NCBI RefSeq assembly: GCF_000378625.1
Contig: NZ_KB905168.1
Coordinates: 208,416 to 272,415, forward strand
DNA: 64,000 nt
Reading direction: 5' to 3'
Source of the DNA: Colwellia piezophila ATCC BAA-637
Lineage (GTDB): Bacteria; Pseudomonadota; Gammaproteobacteria; Enterobacterales; Alteromonadaceae
Under the pieces are notes generated by a model. It did not search any database and was not told the origin of the DNA. It saw nothing but the letters and a program-made list of their open reading frames with translations. The position numbers were made by a program, and so were the translations under genes. Positions 17,405 to 26,175 of this stretch are shown piece by piece (positions within the stretch are counted from its first letter, which is position 1; every line of letters begins with the position of its first letter).

Positions 17405-17423
17405 TCGACTCCTGTCGGACCAT
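17405..17423 (+). other. attR (decayed copy of the tRNA-Arg 3' end)
   Basis: TCGACTCCTGTCGG is exact to the tRNA, then ACCAT follows directly. The GTGG that completes the acceptor stem is deleted. The T-stem bases just upstream also differ. Confidence 0.75.
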
Positions 17424-17433
17424 AATCAACAGA

Positions 17434-17625
17434 CTAAAGCATCCCTAAGACACTCTTTTGGTAATAATTATCATTATTTTCCACATGGATTATCGCTTGC
17501 TGAACAGAACCAAAATAATAGCAGAGTAACTTTTTACGTTTGTTGCTAATAGTGAGGGGCAGGTCGAGTTGTTGAACAACATCAAGCCAAGTTTTAACTA
17601 AGGTTAATGGCGGAAGTTCTTGCAT
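17434..17625 (-). CDS. Small conserved-looking hypothetical protein
   Basis: 63 residues. A ribosome site (AAGGAT, 6 nt before ATG) supports expression. The sequence is helical (VKTWLDVVQQLDLPL, then KRKKLLCYYFGSVQQAIIHVE) with no known motif. It starts just outside attR, so it belongs to the ancestral chromosome rather than the island. Confidence 0.5.
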   Translation of the reverse strand: MQELPPLTLVKTWLDVVQQLDLPLTISNKRKKLLCYYFGSVQQAIIHVENNDNYYQKSVLGML

Positions 17626-17862
17626 AATTTCATCCTTGAAAGTAATAATTAATAGTACTTTACGTTAAATAGCTGTTGATTCAAAGGTTATGATACCAAG
17701 TACATTCATTAATTGACCACGTAGCGAAAATTAAAAAACTGAGAGGTAATGCATTGATTGAAGAGAATGGTAGTCCGGATAATAATCAGGATAATTTGCT
17801 CCTGCATTATCTAATAAGGTACTTCCTGTACCGTCTGTACTCTATAAGAACACCATGCATGT

Positions 17863-17932
17863 AGCGTCCTTATCGAAATCAATAACGACGCATGTAACCT
17901 GTGCATTTATTAGGTACTCGCTCTTAGGGAGT
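17863..17932 (+). repeat. Fragment of dispersed intergenic repeat (type B core)
   Basis: GCGTCCTTATCGAAATCAAT, then TTAGGTACTCGCTCTT, matches the copy at 25883-26090 with scattered changes; the ends are not preserved. Confidence 0.6.
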
Positions 17933-18223
17933 TTATTCGCGGATCAATTCATTAGTGTAATTGCTATTACGACCCCTTATTAATTTCTTATCACCTTTGA
18001 TATAAAACACACTCACAGAGACGGCAAGGCAAACGAATTATATTAAAATGGAGGTAGAGTCACGCTATTCATATGAATATACTTAAACTTTCTGGTAGGG
18101 CGCTTAAGTAGCCCATTATAGGTAATGGCTAGCTACGTCCTCATTGTGATACTCGATCATCACCATAAATCATTCGCTTGACGTTTCATTTGAATCCATG
18201 GAATAACCCACAAGGTAAAATAC

Positions 18224-18249
18224 AAAAAACCAGCATGTCGCTGGCTTTT
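18224..18249 (-). terminator. Intrinsic terminator of the mnmG-rsmG-parAB operon
   Basis: Read on the minus strand: stem CCAGC/GCTGG around GACAT, extended by A-T pairs, then TTTTTT. It lies 25 bp past the parB stop. Confidence 0.7.
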
Positions 18250-18273
18250 ATATAGAGTTATTAACAATAACGC

Positions 18274-19185
18274 TTAGTTAATTTTGGCTAATATCTCTTC
18301 AAGTTTGGCTAAGTTGTCGTATGAGATAACAAGCTTACCTTTACCATTTTTATTGTGGTTTATCACAACTTGAGCACCAATTTTATCTGCTAAGCTTTGT
18401 TCCAACGCAATTGTCTCAATAGCTTTTGCTACTTTTTCTTTTACTGCGACCGGATTTTGAATCTTTTTAATTAAAGCTTCTGTATCTCTTACCGTTAATT
18501 CTTTAGTGGCTACCGTTTGCGCCGCTGTCGTTTGTACATCACCTTCTAATGCCAATAAAGCACGGGCATGACCCATTTCAATATCACCATTTTCTAAAAA
18601 AGTTTTAACTTCTTCGTTTAAATTATTTAAACGTAATAGGTTACTCACGGTTGTACGTGATTTACCAATAGCGGTGGCAACTTCCTGATGGGTTAAATCA
18701 AATTCAGTTAATAAGCGATGTAAGGCGATAGCTTCTTCCATGGCATTAAGATCTTCACGCTGGATATTCTCAATAAGCGCGATAGCCACCGCTGATTCAT
18801 CCGGTACGTTTTTAATTAAGCAGGGAATGACATCAAGCTGTGCTAATTTAGCTGCGCGCCAACGGCGTTCACCAGCAATTATTTCATATTGGCCATCAGC
18901 AACTAAACGAACAACTATCGGTTGAATAATACCTTGAGATTTAATTGATAATGATAACTCTTCAAGACCTGTATCTGACATTTCACGACGTGGTTGGTAT
19001 TTACCCGGTACTAATTTAGTAATAGCCAATTTTTGTAATTCATTATCTGTGTTTTGCACACTATCGCTTGCTTCAGTGGTATTAGCTGCGATTGCTTCTG
19101 CAGGTGCGGCTGAGATTTGTGGCGATAATAAAGCATCAAGTCCGCGACCTAAGCGACTAACGCCTTTACGTTTTGCTGTACTCAT
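18274..19185 (-). CDS. parB: Chromosome partitioning protein ParB
   Basis: 303 residues. The N-terminus RGLDALLS binds ParA. The CTPase/sliding domain has the signature AGERRWRAAKLAQ, the helix-turn-helix is LTHQEVATAIGKSRTTVSNLLRL, and a C-terminal dimer domain ends KLEEILAKIN. ParB loads at parS, spreads as a CTP-dependent clamp and recruits ParA and SMC. Two matching parS palindromes lie within recF, about 13 kb away. It follows parA by 14 bp and ends the operon. Confidence 0.97.
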   Translation of the reverse strand: MSTAKRKGVSRLGRGLDALLSPQISAAPAEAIAANTTEASDSVQNTDNELQKLAITKLVPGKYQPRREMSDTGLEELSLSIKSQGIIQPIVVRLVADGQYEIIAGERRWRAAKLAQLDVIPCLIKNVPDESAVAIALIENIQREDLNAMEEAIALHRLLTEFDLTHQEVATAIGKSRTTVSNLLRLNNLNEEVKTFLENGDIEMGHARALLALEGDVQTTAAQTVATKELTVRDTEALIKKIQNPVAVKEKVAKAIETIALEQSLADKIGAQVVINHNKNGKGKLVISYDNLAKLEEILAKIN

Positions 19186-19199
19186 AATTTTCCTTTGCG

Positions 19200-20006
19200 C
19201 TAATTTGCGACACTGGCGGTAGCTTTCTGGGCTTTTTTAGCGGCATCATTTTTACGTAACACTTCACCCGCTAGCGCTAAATAGGCTTTAGCACCTGTTG
19301 ATGATTTATCATAATACATGGCTGGCGTACCAAAACTCGGCGCTTCAGCTAAACGAACATTTCGAGGGATAACACTACGATAAACTTTATCACCAAAATG
19401 GCGTTTTAATTGCTCAGATACATCATTTGCTAAACGATTACGAGGATCATACATAGTACGAAGTATGCCTTCAATATGTAATTTATCATTCACCACAGAA
19501 GTTAGCTTAGTAATAGTATCCATTAGTGCAGTTAAGCCCTCTAATGCATAGTATTCACATTGCATTGGCACTAAAACAGAGTCGGCTGCCGTCATAGCGT
19601 TAACGGTAAGCATATTCAATGATGGTGGACAATCTATGATAATAAAATCATAGTAGTCTTTCACTGGCGCTAAGGCATTTTTTAAACGTTGTTCTCGGGC
19701 AAAAACGCCCATCAATTTGATTTCTGCGGCAGTAACATCGGCATTGGCTGAAATTAAATGATAAAGACCTGAGGTTTCTTTAATGACAACCTGCTCAACA
19801 CTCTGCTCTTCAACCAGTAATTCATAACAAGTAGCATGAACATTGTATTTATCAACACCACTGGCCATGGTGGCATTACCTTGCGGATCTAAATCAATTA
19901 ATAAAACTTTGCGTTTTGTCGCCGCCAATGAGGCAGCCAAATTAACCGCGGTTGTAGTTTTACCCACACCACCTTTTTGGTTTGCAATTGCTATTATTTT
20001 TCCCAC
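19200..20006 (-). CDS. parA: Chromosome partitioning ATPase ParA (Soj)
   Basis: 268 residues of the MinD/ParA family. The deviant Walker A KGGVGKTT is at residues 11-18, the switch II/Walker B is FIIIDCPPS, and a C-terminal ATP-contact region is present. There is no N-terminal helix-turn-helix, as expected for chromosomal Soj-type ParA. It segregates origins with ParB by binding nucleoid DNA in its ATP form. It sits in the conserved mnmG-rsmG-parA-parB order, 24 bp after rsmG. Confidence 0.97.
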   Translation of the reverse strand: MGKIIAIANQKGGVGKTTTAVNLAASLAATKRKVLLIDLDPQGNATMASGVDKYNVHATCYELLVEEQSVEQVVIKETSGLYHLISANADVTAAEIKLMGVFAREQRLKNALAPVKDYYDFIIIDCPPSLNMLTVNAMTAADSVLVPMQCEYYALEGLTALMDTITKLTSVVNDKLHIEGILRTMYDPRNRLANDVSEQLKRHFGDKVYRSVIPRNVRLAEAPSFGTPAMYYDKSSTGAKAYLALAGEVLRKNDAAKKAQKATASVAN

Positions 20007-20030
20007 AAGCGCCTCTATTTTTATTTGTTG

Positions 20031-20660
20031 CTAGTGCAATTTCTTCAATACCAGTACATGGCGTTCACCAACCAAGTCAGGTACGATAATCTTATGACTG
20101 TCTACTAAAGTAATATTTTCAGGTAGTTGGTTAATTTCATCCTGAGGATACTGCCCTTTTAAAGCAAAAAATCGTCCTTGCTCAGTGGTTATTAAATGCT
20201 GACACCAGCTTACCATATCATTAAGGGAAGAGAAGGCACGACTAAGTACACCATCAAAAGCTTGTTCACCTTGATAGTCTTCAACTCTTGCCTTCACCGG
20301 TGTGACATTAGTGAGTTTTAGTTGAAAAACGGCTTGTCTAAGGAAAGTAATACGCTTACCTAAACTATCTAATAAGACGAAATTTCTTTCTGGATACAAT
20401 ATGGCTAATGGAATGCCTGGTAAACCAGGACCTGTACCAACATCGATAAAGTTTTCACCTATAAGTACTTCGCCGACCATTAAGCTATCCATAATGTGTT
20501 TAACTAACATTTCACTAGGATCACGAACAGCAGTGAGGTTATAGGCTTTATTCCATTTATTGAGTAACTCAACGTATTGAATAAGTAAATCGATTTGTTC
20601 TTGAGAGACGACTAGCTGCGTTTTACTGATCAGTGTCGTTAATTGCTGTGTTAAATTCAT
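20031..20660 (-). CDS. rsmG: 16S rRNA (guanine527-N7)-methyltransferase RsmG
   Basis: 209 residues, normal for the family. The SAM-binding motif is [17 protein letters not shown], followed by [15 protein letters not shown]. The N-terminal helices include [13 protein letters not shown], a family hallmark. It methylates G527 of 16S rRNA; its loss gives low-level streptomycin resistance in other bacteria. It lies 73 bp downstream of mnmG. Confidence 0.97.
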   Translation of the reverse strand: MNLTQQLTTLISKTQLVVSQEQIDLLIQYVELLNKWNKAYNLTAVRDPSEMLVKHIMDSLMVGEVLIGENFIDVGTGPGLPGIPLAILYPERNFVLLDSLGKRITFLRQAVFQLKLTNVTPVKARVEDYQGEQAFDGVLSRAFSSLNDMVSWCQHLITTEQGRFFALKGQYPQDEINQLPENITLVDSHKIIVPDLVGERHVLVLKKLH

Positions 20661-20733
20661 TTTATTTTTGACGAGCCTTACTGCTTAACCTTAAATTAAA
20701 AGTTAGTTAGCGGCTCGTACCTACCTATTGCTG

Positions 20734-22623
20734 CTACGCTAATTTGCGTAAAAGACCGTGTTTTTTTAAGTAGACTAATAATAACGAAATTGCTGCCGGA
20801 GTAATACCAGAAATTCGAGAAGCTTTACCAATAGTTTCAGGACGAGCGTCTTTTAGCTTGGCGACAACTTCATTAGACAAGCCTGAAATTTGTTGGTAAT
20901 CAAAGTCTGTTGGGATCAAAGTACCTTCATTACGTTTTTTCTTGGCAATTTCGTCAAGCTGTCTGTCTATGTAGCCCGCATATTTAGTTTGAATCTCAAT
21001 TTGTTGTGAAGCTTCTTTATCTTCTATTGCCGGACCTAAGCCTTCAATTTTCATTAGATCGGTATAGTTAACTTCCGGGCGACGAATTAAGTCTTCTAAA
21101 TTAGCTTCTTTACTCATGGGTGATTTCAGTAAGGCATTAATTTGATCTATCTGTGTATGATCCTTTTGCACCCAAGTAGATCGTAAACGTTGACGTTCAA
21201 GTTCAATATTTTCCATCTTCTCATTAAATCGTTTCCAGCGGGCGTCATCAACTAAACCGACTTTACGACCTAGTTCTGTTAAGCGAATATCTGCGTTATC
21301 TTCACGGAGTAATAAACGGTATTCAGCGCGAGAAGTAAACATACGATAAGGTTCTTTAGTCCCTAATGTGGCTAAATCATCAATTAATACCCCCACGTAA
21401 GCTTGATCTCTACCAAGAATGAACTCATCACGCTCTTTCACTTTATTCGCTGCGTTAGTACCTGCTATGAGTCCTTGAGCCGCCGCTTCTTCATAACCGG
21501 TAGTACCATTAATTTGTCCGGCAAAATATAAGTTCTCCACAAATTTACTTTCTAAACTTTGTTTTAAATCTCGAGGATCAAAGTAATCATATTCAATGGC
21601 ATAACCAGGGCGAGTAATAAAAGCGTTTTCAAAACCTTTGATTGAGCGTACTAAATTAATCTGTACATCAAAAGGTAAGCTGGTTGAAATACCATTAGGG
21701 TATACTTCATGCGTCGTTAAACCTTCAGGCTCAACAAATATTTGGTGAGAATTTTTATCTGCAAAACGGGTAATTTTGTCTTCAATTGATGGACAGTATC
21801 TTGGGCCTACACCGTCAATTACGCCCGTATACATAGGTGATCTATCTAAACCATCTCGTATATGCTGGTGGGTTTGTTCGTTAGTATGCGTGATATAACA
21901 TGATATTTGCTCTGGATGATCATCGCGTGATCCCATAAAAGAAAACACCGGTCTAGGTGTATCACCTGCTTGTTCTTCCATCACAGAAAAATCTAACGAT
22001 CTTGCATCAAGTCTTGGCGGTGTCCCTGTTTTTAAGCGACCCATTCTAAAGGGCATATCGCGCATTTTTGCAGCTAAATTTACACTGGCAGGATCACCGG
22101 CTCGACCACCTTGATAATTATTTAAACCAATGTGAATAAGTCCTGAAAGGAAAGTCCCGACGGTAAGCACTACCGTTTTAGCTTTAAACTTAAGCCCCAT
22201 TTGGGTTGATACACCGACTACGCGATCGTTTTCAAGGATCAAGTCATCACAAGGCTGCTGAAAAATAGTCAAGTTTTCTTGGTTTTCCAATACGTTACGA
22301 ACGTAATTACGATATAAAACACGATCAGCTTGAGCACGAGTAGCTCTTACCGCTGGCCCTTTACTCGAATTCAACGTTCTAAATTGAATGGCACTATGAT
22401 CAATGGCTGTAGCCATCAAACCACCCAAGGCATCAATTTCTTTAACCAAATGTCCTTTGCCAATACCACCGATAGCAGGATTACAAGACATTTGGCCGAG
22501 GGTGTCAATGTTATGAGTTAACAACAATGTTTTGCAGCCCATACGTGCTGCTGCAAGTGCGGCTTCTGTTCCTGCATGACCACCACCAACAACAATTACG
22601 TCAAAAGACTCTTGATACCACAT
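20734..22623 (-). CDS. mnmG: tRNA uridine 5-carboxymethylaminomethyl modification enzyme MnmG (GidA)
   Basis: 629 residues, full length. The FAD-binding [10 protein letters not shown] is at residues 13-22. Conserved [11 protein letters not shown] and [16 protein letters not shown] motifs and a C-terminal helical domain that contacts MnmE are present. With MnmE it installs the cmnm5 group on wobble U34 of several tRNAs. It is the first gene of the leftward operon, with oriC directly upstream as in Escherichia coli. Confidence 0.98.
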   Translation of the reverse strand: MWYQESFDVIVVGGGHAGTEAALAAARMGCKTLLLTHNIDTLGQMSCNPAIGGIGKGHLVKEIDALGGLMATAIDHSAIQFRTLNSSKGPAVRATRAQADRVLYRNYVRNVLENQENLTIFQQPCDDLILENDRVVGVSTQMGLKFKAKTVVLTVGTFLSGLIHIGLNNYQGGRAGDPASVNLAAKMRDMPFRMGRLKTGTPPRLDARSLDFSVMEEQAGDTPRPVFSFMGSRDDHPEQISCYITHTNEQTHQHIRDGLDRSPMYTGVIDGVGPRYCPSIEDKITRFADKNSHQIFVEPEGLTTHEVYPNGISTSLPFDVQINLVRSIKGFENAFITRPGYAIEYDYFDPRDLKQSLESKFVENLYFAGQINGTTGYEEAAAQGLIAGTNAANKVKERDEFILGRDQAYVGVLIDDLATLGTKEPYRMFTSRAEYRLLLREDNADIRLTELGRKVGLVDDARWKRFNEKMENIELERQRLRSTWVQKDHTQIDQINALLKSPMSKEANLEDLIRRPEVNYTDLMKIEGLGPAIEDKEASQQIEIQTKYAGYIDRQLDEIAKKKRNEGTLIPTDFDYQQISGLSNEVVAKLKDARPETIGKASRISGITPAAISLLLVYLKKHGLLRKLA

Positions 22624-22840
22624 AAATTTACAATCCTGCTTGGTTAAAATTAGTTACGTTTTTATTAAAAAGTGTGCTGCAAAATTTGCAACACTCCAAA
22701 ATTAGGAAACGTATTTTACCGCTTTTTTCTCTCCAAGGATACGATCAAATTCGTAAAAAAGATCGGAGTAGATCCTTAGTATATAAAAAGAGATCTTTAT
22801 AAAGATCTTATTATTATTACTTATTAGGATCGTTATTTTC

Positions 22841-22849
22841 TGTGGATAA
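22841..22849 (-). promoter_or_regulatory. DnaA box (R1-like, perfect)
   Basis: TGTGGATAA, the complement of consensus TTATCCACA, next to the A+T-rich unwinding region. Confidence 0.9.
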
Positions 22850-22946
22850 GTAACTTTTTATTATATTTATTAAACACTAACAGTAATGATAACCTTGTGA
22901 TCAAGCTTTGATCAACCAGTAAATAAGCTTTGATCAAAAGCACGAC

Positions 22947-22955
22947 TTATCCACA
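22947..22955 (+). promoter_or_regulatory. DnaA box (perfect)
   Basis: TTATCCACA, in the middle of oriC. Confidence 0.9.
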
Positions 22956-23019
22956 GGCCTTTTAAAATGTAATTTAATCAACTGGATAATAATAGATAAA
23001 TAACCGGTTATTAACTGTT

Positions 23020-23028
23020 TTATCCACA
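23020..23028 (+). promoter_or_regulatory. DnaA box (perfect)
   Basis: TTATCCACA, in the mioC-proximal half of oriC. Confidence 0.9.
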
Positions 23029-23052
23029 AGTACAATAATTGATGGCATTAAC

Positions 23053-23061
23053 TGTTGATAA
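23053..23061 (-). promoter_or_regulatory. DnaA box (one mismatch)
   Basis: TGTTGATAA differs from the consensus complement TGTGGATAA at one base. Confidence 0.6.
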
Positions 23062-23087
23062 CTTATGGGTAACTGATCCCACTAGAT

Positions 23088-23579
23088 CTAAAGTAGATCT
23101 TTATTTGTACTAATCCACTGCTGTGCAAGCTCTTCTGGATCAATATCTTCTGACATATCAAAGGTCTTAAGGGGGGTTATTTCAGTACAACCCTTTGAAA
23201 TTAATAGTTTTGTTATGTCTTTGGCCGCTTTGCAATAAGTATCATAATTAGAATCACCGATCCCGATGGTTAAAAAACTAACAGTGGATAGATCTTGTTC
23301 ACAATAACTAAGATCACTAACAAATTGCTGGATGTTGTCAGGGTAGTCACCGGCGCCATGTGTTGAGGTACAAACGATCCAAATAGGATTATCGGTGCAA
23401 TTACTGTTGTTTTTTTGTTCTTTTTCGCTCGAGAAAGTGTTGCTGATGATGCTTTTAAGATCCGGTTTTAGGTGAATATCAACATGATGATCTAGCTCAT
23501 TTAGGGTTTCTTCACAGGCCTCTGCAACATATTCTGTGCCACCAAGCATACTGCCAACAATGATTTGAATTGAGCTCAT
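23088..23579 (-). CDS. mioC: Flavodoxin-like protein MioC
   Basis: 163 residues with the short-chain flavodoxin fold. The FMN phosphate loop is at GSMLGGTEYVAE (residues 9-20), the later flavin loops are CTSTHGAGDYPDN and IGIGDSNYDTY. MioC was reported to support biotin synthase in Escherichia coli. The stop codon sits at the edge of oriC, and transcription runs into the origin, the classic arrangement that may influence initiation. Confidence 0.92.
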   Translation of the reverse strand: MSSIQIIVGSMLGGTEYVAEACEETLNELDHHVDIHLKPDLKSIISNTFSSEKEQKNNSNCTDNPIWIVCTSTHGAGDYPDNIQQFVSDLSYCEQDLSTVSFLTIGIGDSNYDTYCKAAKDITKLLISKGCTEITPLKTFDMSEDIDPEELAQQWISTNKDLL

Positions 23580-23767
23580 ATAGGGTCTCTTTTTGATTAA
23601 ATGAGGTTATTTATAAGGATATAATCGGTGTGTTATTGTATTACTTAAGCTAAGTACTGATAAGTAATTACTTTAATTACCTACTAACTTTTGTTGATAT
23701 TTTAAACAATATTATTGGTATTTTAAACAATGGTATTGACAATTATTATTAATAAAAGGTCTTTATT

Positions 23768-24044
23768 ATGAATAATACCCTCAATAATTTTACTTACTTT
23801 TAGCTCTTTTTACGGCTCAGCATCACTCGCAGAGTTATGTAATGAATAATTAGCGCAAGAGGTTGCCCAATGTTGTATTGCTAATTAATGAGGGAACACA
23901 GATCTTTTTAAGTCAGGCGAGGCTGAAAAGGTGAGGGATGTTATAGCAGAGCTTATGGGTAGTGAAAATAGCAATGAATCTATTTTGATTGCTATTAGTA
24001 TGCAGTACGTTAATGATTTTGGTAATGGGTTTTCGCATAAGTAA
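23768..24044 (+). pseudogene. Remnant of a small secreted-protein gene
   Basis: ATG 23768 soon meets a stop, but a shifted frame gives a signal-peptide-like start (IILLTFSSFYGSASLAELCN). It then continues in one frame through stops TAA and TAA-TGA to DLFKSGEAEKVRDVIAELMG and ends GNGFSHK at TAA 24042. At least one frameshift and three stops are present. The original was probably an exported protein of about 90 residues of unknown function. The strand is opposite to mioC and mnmE. The 188 bp before it hold no gene. Confidence 0.55.
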
Positions 24045-24274
24045 CCACATATCTGGATAAGCAAAGTTACTCAAAAAGCTATTTTAGGCGATATCAGCGT
24101 TGGTATTCCTACCAATAACCAGTTATTGGGTACGTAATACCGCCTTGTTTTCACCAAAACTATCAATATTGAGACGAATAAATAAACTTATAGCATAGGT
24201 ATTTATGTTATGTGATTGATAATAAATAAGTACTTAAAAAAATTAACATTCATTATCCAGAGTTGAGGTTAAGT

Positions 24275-24340
24275 ATGTCAAAAAATACTGTTAACCACTT
24301 GATGAAATGCTTATTGATAAGTAGAAGTAACCATCATTAG
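24275..24340 (+). CDS. Possible 21-codon small protein or short RNA unit
   Basis: An ATG with a GAGG site 6 nt upstream opens a 21-residue frame (MSKNTVNHLMKCLLIS..., stop TAG at 24338). A strong rightward terminator begins 17 nt after the stop. The compact SD-ORF-terminator unit suggests a real short transcript, coding or not. No clear promoter and no known homologue; low certainty. The upstream 24045-24274 holds further decayed, non-coding-looking sequence. Confidence 0.3.
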   Translation: MSKNTVNHLMKCLLISRSNHH

Positions 24341-24357
24341 TGATTTTTATCTGATAG

Positions 24358-24387
24358 CAGCCTAACTTTTAGTTAGGCTGTTTTTTT
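24358..24387 (+). terminator. Rightward intrinsic terminator
   Basis: A perfect 9-bp stem CAGCCTAAC/GTTAGGCTG with a 5-nt loop, followed by seven T on the plus strand. It cannot serve mnmE, because the minus strand lacks a T tract there. Confidence 0.75.
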
Positions 24388-24407
24388 GTTTTGGCTAATG
24401 ATTAAAG

Positions 24408-25823
24408 CTATTTACCAATACAAAAAGAGCTGAATATCTTGCCCAACAGATCATCACTGGTGAACTCGCCGGTAATTTGATCTAACTCTTGCTGACAAAT
24501 GCGTAATTCTTCTGCCAATATTTCTCCAGCGACATATGCTTCAAGTTGCTCTAAGCCAATTAATAAATGCTGATGGGTATTCTCTAGTGCGACTAAATGA
24601 CGTCTTCTTGCCATAAAGCCACCTTCGGTACTACCTTGGTAACCCATAATGGTTTTTAAGTGCTCTTTAAGGCTGTTAACGCCTTCGCCGGTTTTAGCTG
24701 ATAAGGTAATGATAGCGTGCTGTGTGCCATCGGTATCGGTAAACTCACTAAAACCGGTTTTAGCATTATTCACATCGGCTTTATTTCTGATCAGTGTTAA
24801 GCCTATATTTTCAGGTAGTTCGGCAAAAAATTCAGGGTAGTAATCTTTAATATCTTGCTCATCATCCAAGACACTGTGATCTACACTGGCATCAACCATT
24901 AACAATACCCGATCCGCTTTTTTTATTTCTTGCCAAGCACGCTCAATGCCTATTTTTTCAACAACATCATCACTATCTCGTAATCCAGCGGTATCAATAA
25001 TATGTAATGGCATGCCATCGATATGAATTTGTTCGGCTAGTACATCACGTGTGGTACCGGCAATTTCGGTAACAATGGCGGTTTGTTTTCCACTTAAGGA
25101 ATTTAATAGGCTAGATTTTCCGGCATTGGGGCGACCAGCAATAACTACGCGCATACCTTCACGAATAATACTGCCTTGTTGGGCCTGTTTACGAACATCT
25201 TCTACCTTACGGATAATAGCTTTTAAGTCATTGACTATTTTTTTATCGGCAAGAAAATCAATTTCTTCTTCAGGAAAGTCTATCGCCGCTTCCACATACA
25301 TACGTAAATGAATAATACTTTCGACCATTTCATTGATTAATTTTGAGAAGTCACCTTGTAAAGAGTGCAGGGCAGAGCGAGCCGCTTGCTCGGAACTAGA
25401 GTTAATTAAATCAGCAATGGCTTCTGCTTGGGTTAAATCGAGTTTATCATTCAAAAAAGCTTGTTCGCTAAATTCACCGGGTTTAGCCATTATTACTTTC
25501 GGTAGCGCAAGAATTGTCTTCAGCAGCATATCTAAAATTACCGGGCCGCCATGGCCTTGAAACTCAATAATATCTTCGCCAGTAAATGAGTTAGGTCCTT
25601 TAAAAAATAGTGCAATGCCTTGATCTAATACCTGATTTTTTTCTGGTAATGTATTATCTACAAAAGGCAGGTATTCCGCTTTTCTTACTTCAGGTATTTT
25701 ACCTAAAATTGCTTGAGCAACATTTTTTGCTTCAGGGCCTGATACTCTAATAATACCGACGCCACCACGTCCTGGTGCGGTTGCTTGGGCGGCGATTGTC
25801 GTTGTGTGAGAAATTGATGTCAT
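24408..25823 (-). CDS. mnmE: tRNA modification GTPase MnmE (TrmE)
   Basis: 471 residues. The N-terminal tetrahydrofolate-binding domain starts [21 protein letters not shown]. The central G domain has G1 [10 protein letters not shown]3 DTAGLRDS and G4 NKAD. The C-terminus is the invariant CIGK. It partners with MnmG for U34 modification. Here it is separated from the yidC cluster by a repeat element, so it likely has its own promoter, whereas many relatives keep it close to yidC. Confidence 0.98.
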   Translation of the reverse strand: MTSISHTTTIAAQATAPGRGGVGIIRVSGPEAKNVAQAILGKIPEVRKAEYLPFVDNTLPEKNQVLDQGIALFFKGPNSFTGEDIIEFQGHGGPVILDMLLKTILALPKVIMAKPGEFSEQAFLNDKLDLTQAEAIADLINSSSEQAARSALHSLQGDFSKLINEMVESIIHLRMYVEAAIDFPEEEIDFLADKKIVNDLKAIIRKVEDVRKQAQQGSIIREGMRVVIAGRPNAGKSSLLNSLSGKQTAIVTEIAGTTRDVLAEQIHIDGMPLHIIDTAGLRDSDDVVEKIGIERAWQEIKKADRVLLMVDASVDHSVLDDEQDIKDYYPEFFAELPENIGLTLIRNKADVNNAKTGFSEFTDTDGTQHAIITLSAKTGEGVNSLKEHLKTIMGYQGSTEGGFMARRRHLVALENTHQHLLIGLEQLEAYVAGEILAEELRICQQELDQITGEFTSDDLLGKIFSSFCIGK

Positions 25824-25882
25824 GGCTAGGTAATTAATTTGAACGGTTGAATACGGGTATTTTACTGTATTTCAAAATTAAT

Positions 25883-26090
25883 ACCAATTCCAATAAGTTT
25901 ATTCCCACTCAGCGTCCTTATCAAAATCAATAATGCAGCATGTAAGCTTTTACCTTTTATGAGGTACTCGCCCTTTGGCAGCTTTCCAGCGATTCGAGTA
26001 CTGCACAGAATATCTTTCATATAGAGTGACTATATGCAGAAAAATTATATTTGTTCTCAAACCACTCGCCAGCTCTGAGTGGCAACTAAC
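25883..26090 (+). repeat. Dispersed intergenic repeat, type B (MITE-like copy)
   Basis: It starts ATACCAATTCCAATAAGTTT and CCCACTCAG like the 44.6 kb copy, whose sequence it follows in reverse complement over most of 200 bp (the blocks TTTGTTCTCAAACCACT and TATAGTCACTCTATA are shared). The right terminal inverted repeat is only partly preserved. It lies between mnmE and yidC and contains no gene. Confidence 0.7.
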
Positions 26091-26105
26091 TTAATGCCGA
26101 CAATA

Positions 26106-26142
26106 AAAAAGGCGATTACTGTTAAACAGTAATCGCCTTTTT
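26106..26142 (-). terminator. Terminator after yidC (bidirectional structure)
   Basis: A perfect 16-bp stem (GGCGATTACTG/CAGTAATCGCC extended by A5/T5) with a 5-nt loop. T tracts on both strands allow it to work either way; it lies 34 bp past the yidC stop. Confidence 0.85.
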
Positions 26143-26175
26143 ATTTATTATTTTATCAGTAATTAGATACCGATA

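Larger units (their letters stand above)
9006..17423. mobile_element. tRNA-Arg-integrated genomic island (8.4 kb, satellite-like)
   Basis: The island runs from the 3' end of tRNA-Arg to a partial copy of that end at 17405-17423. It carries a P4-type integrase next to the tRNA, an AlpA-like regulator, a YfjJ/inovirus-Gp2-like replication protein, a compact three-gene cassette, a pseudogene and two unknown leftward genes. There are no capsid, tail, conjugation or type IV secretion genes. This is the layout of a small integrated satellite or integrative element with accessory cargo. The stretch 13.1-15.1 kb is visibly more A+T-rich and uses more AAA/AAT codons than the flanking core genes, which suggests a foreign origin. 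Confidence 0.85.
17626..18273. other. 648-bp intergenic region with repeat debris
   Basis: No gene is seen. It contains a type B repeat fragment (17863-17932) and the parB terminator. The rest is unplaced A+T-rich sequence. Confidence 0.5.
22738..23087. other. oriC: oriC, chromosomal replication origin
   Basis: The mnmG-mioC gap is the oriC site in gammaproteobacteria. It holds three perfect DnaA boxes (TTATCCACA or its complement at 22841-22849, 22947-22955 and 23020-23028) and one with a single mismatch (TGTTGATAA, 23053-23061). Twelve GATC (Dam/SeqA) sites lie between 22743 and about 23100. An A+T-rich stretch with GATC-linked 13-mer-like repeats (22760-22840) immediately left of the first box is the likely unwinding element. 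The region TTATTAGGATCG before the first box closely resembles the Escherichia coli oriC left half as I remember it. Confidence 0.92.

Noticed and set aside
17401..17423. A second tRNA gene next to the right end of the island
   Set aside because: Only the 3' end of a tRNA is present and with a 4-nt deletion; it is the attR relic.
9006..17423. Calling the island a prophage
   Set aside because: No capsid, tail, terminase or lysis genes are present; integrase, AlpA-like and Rep-like genes fit a satellite or small integrative element better.
24358..24387. Hairpin as terminator of mnmE
   Set aside because: The T tract follows the stem on the plus strand only, so it ends rightward, not leftward, transcription.
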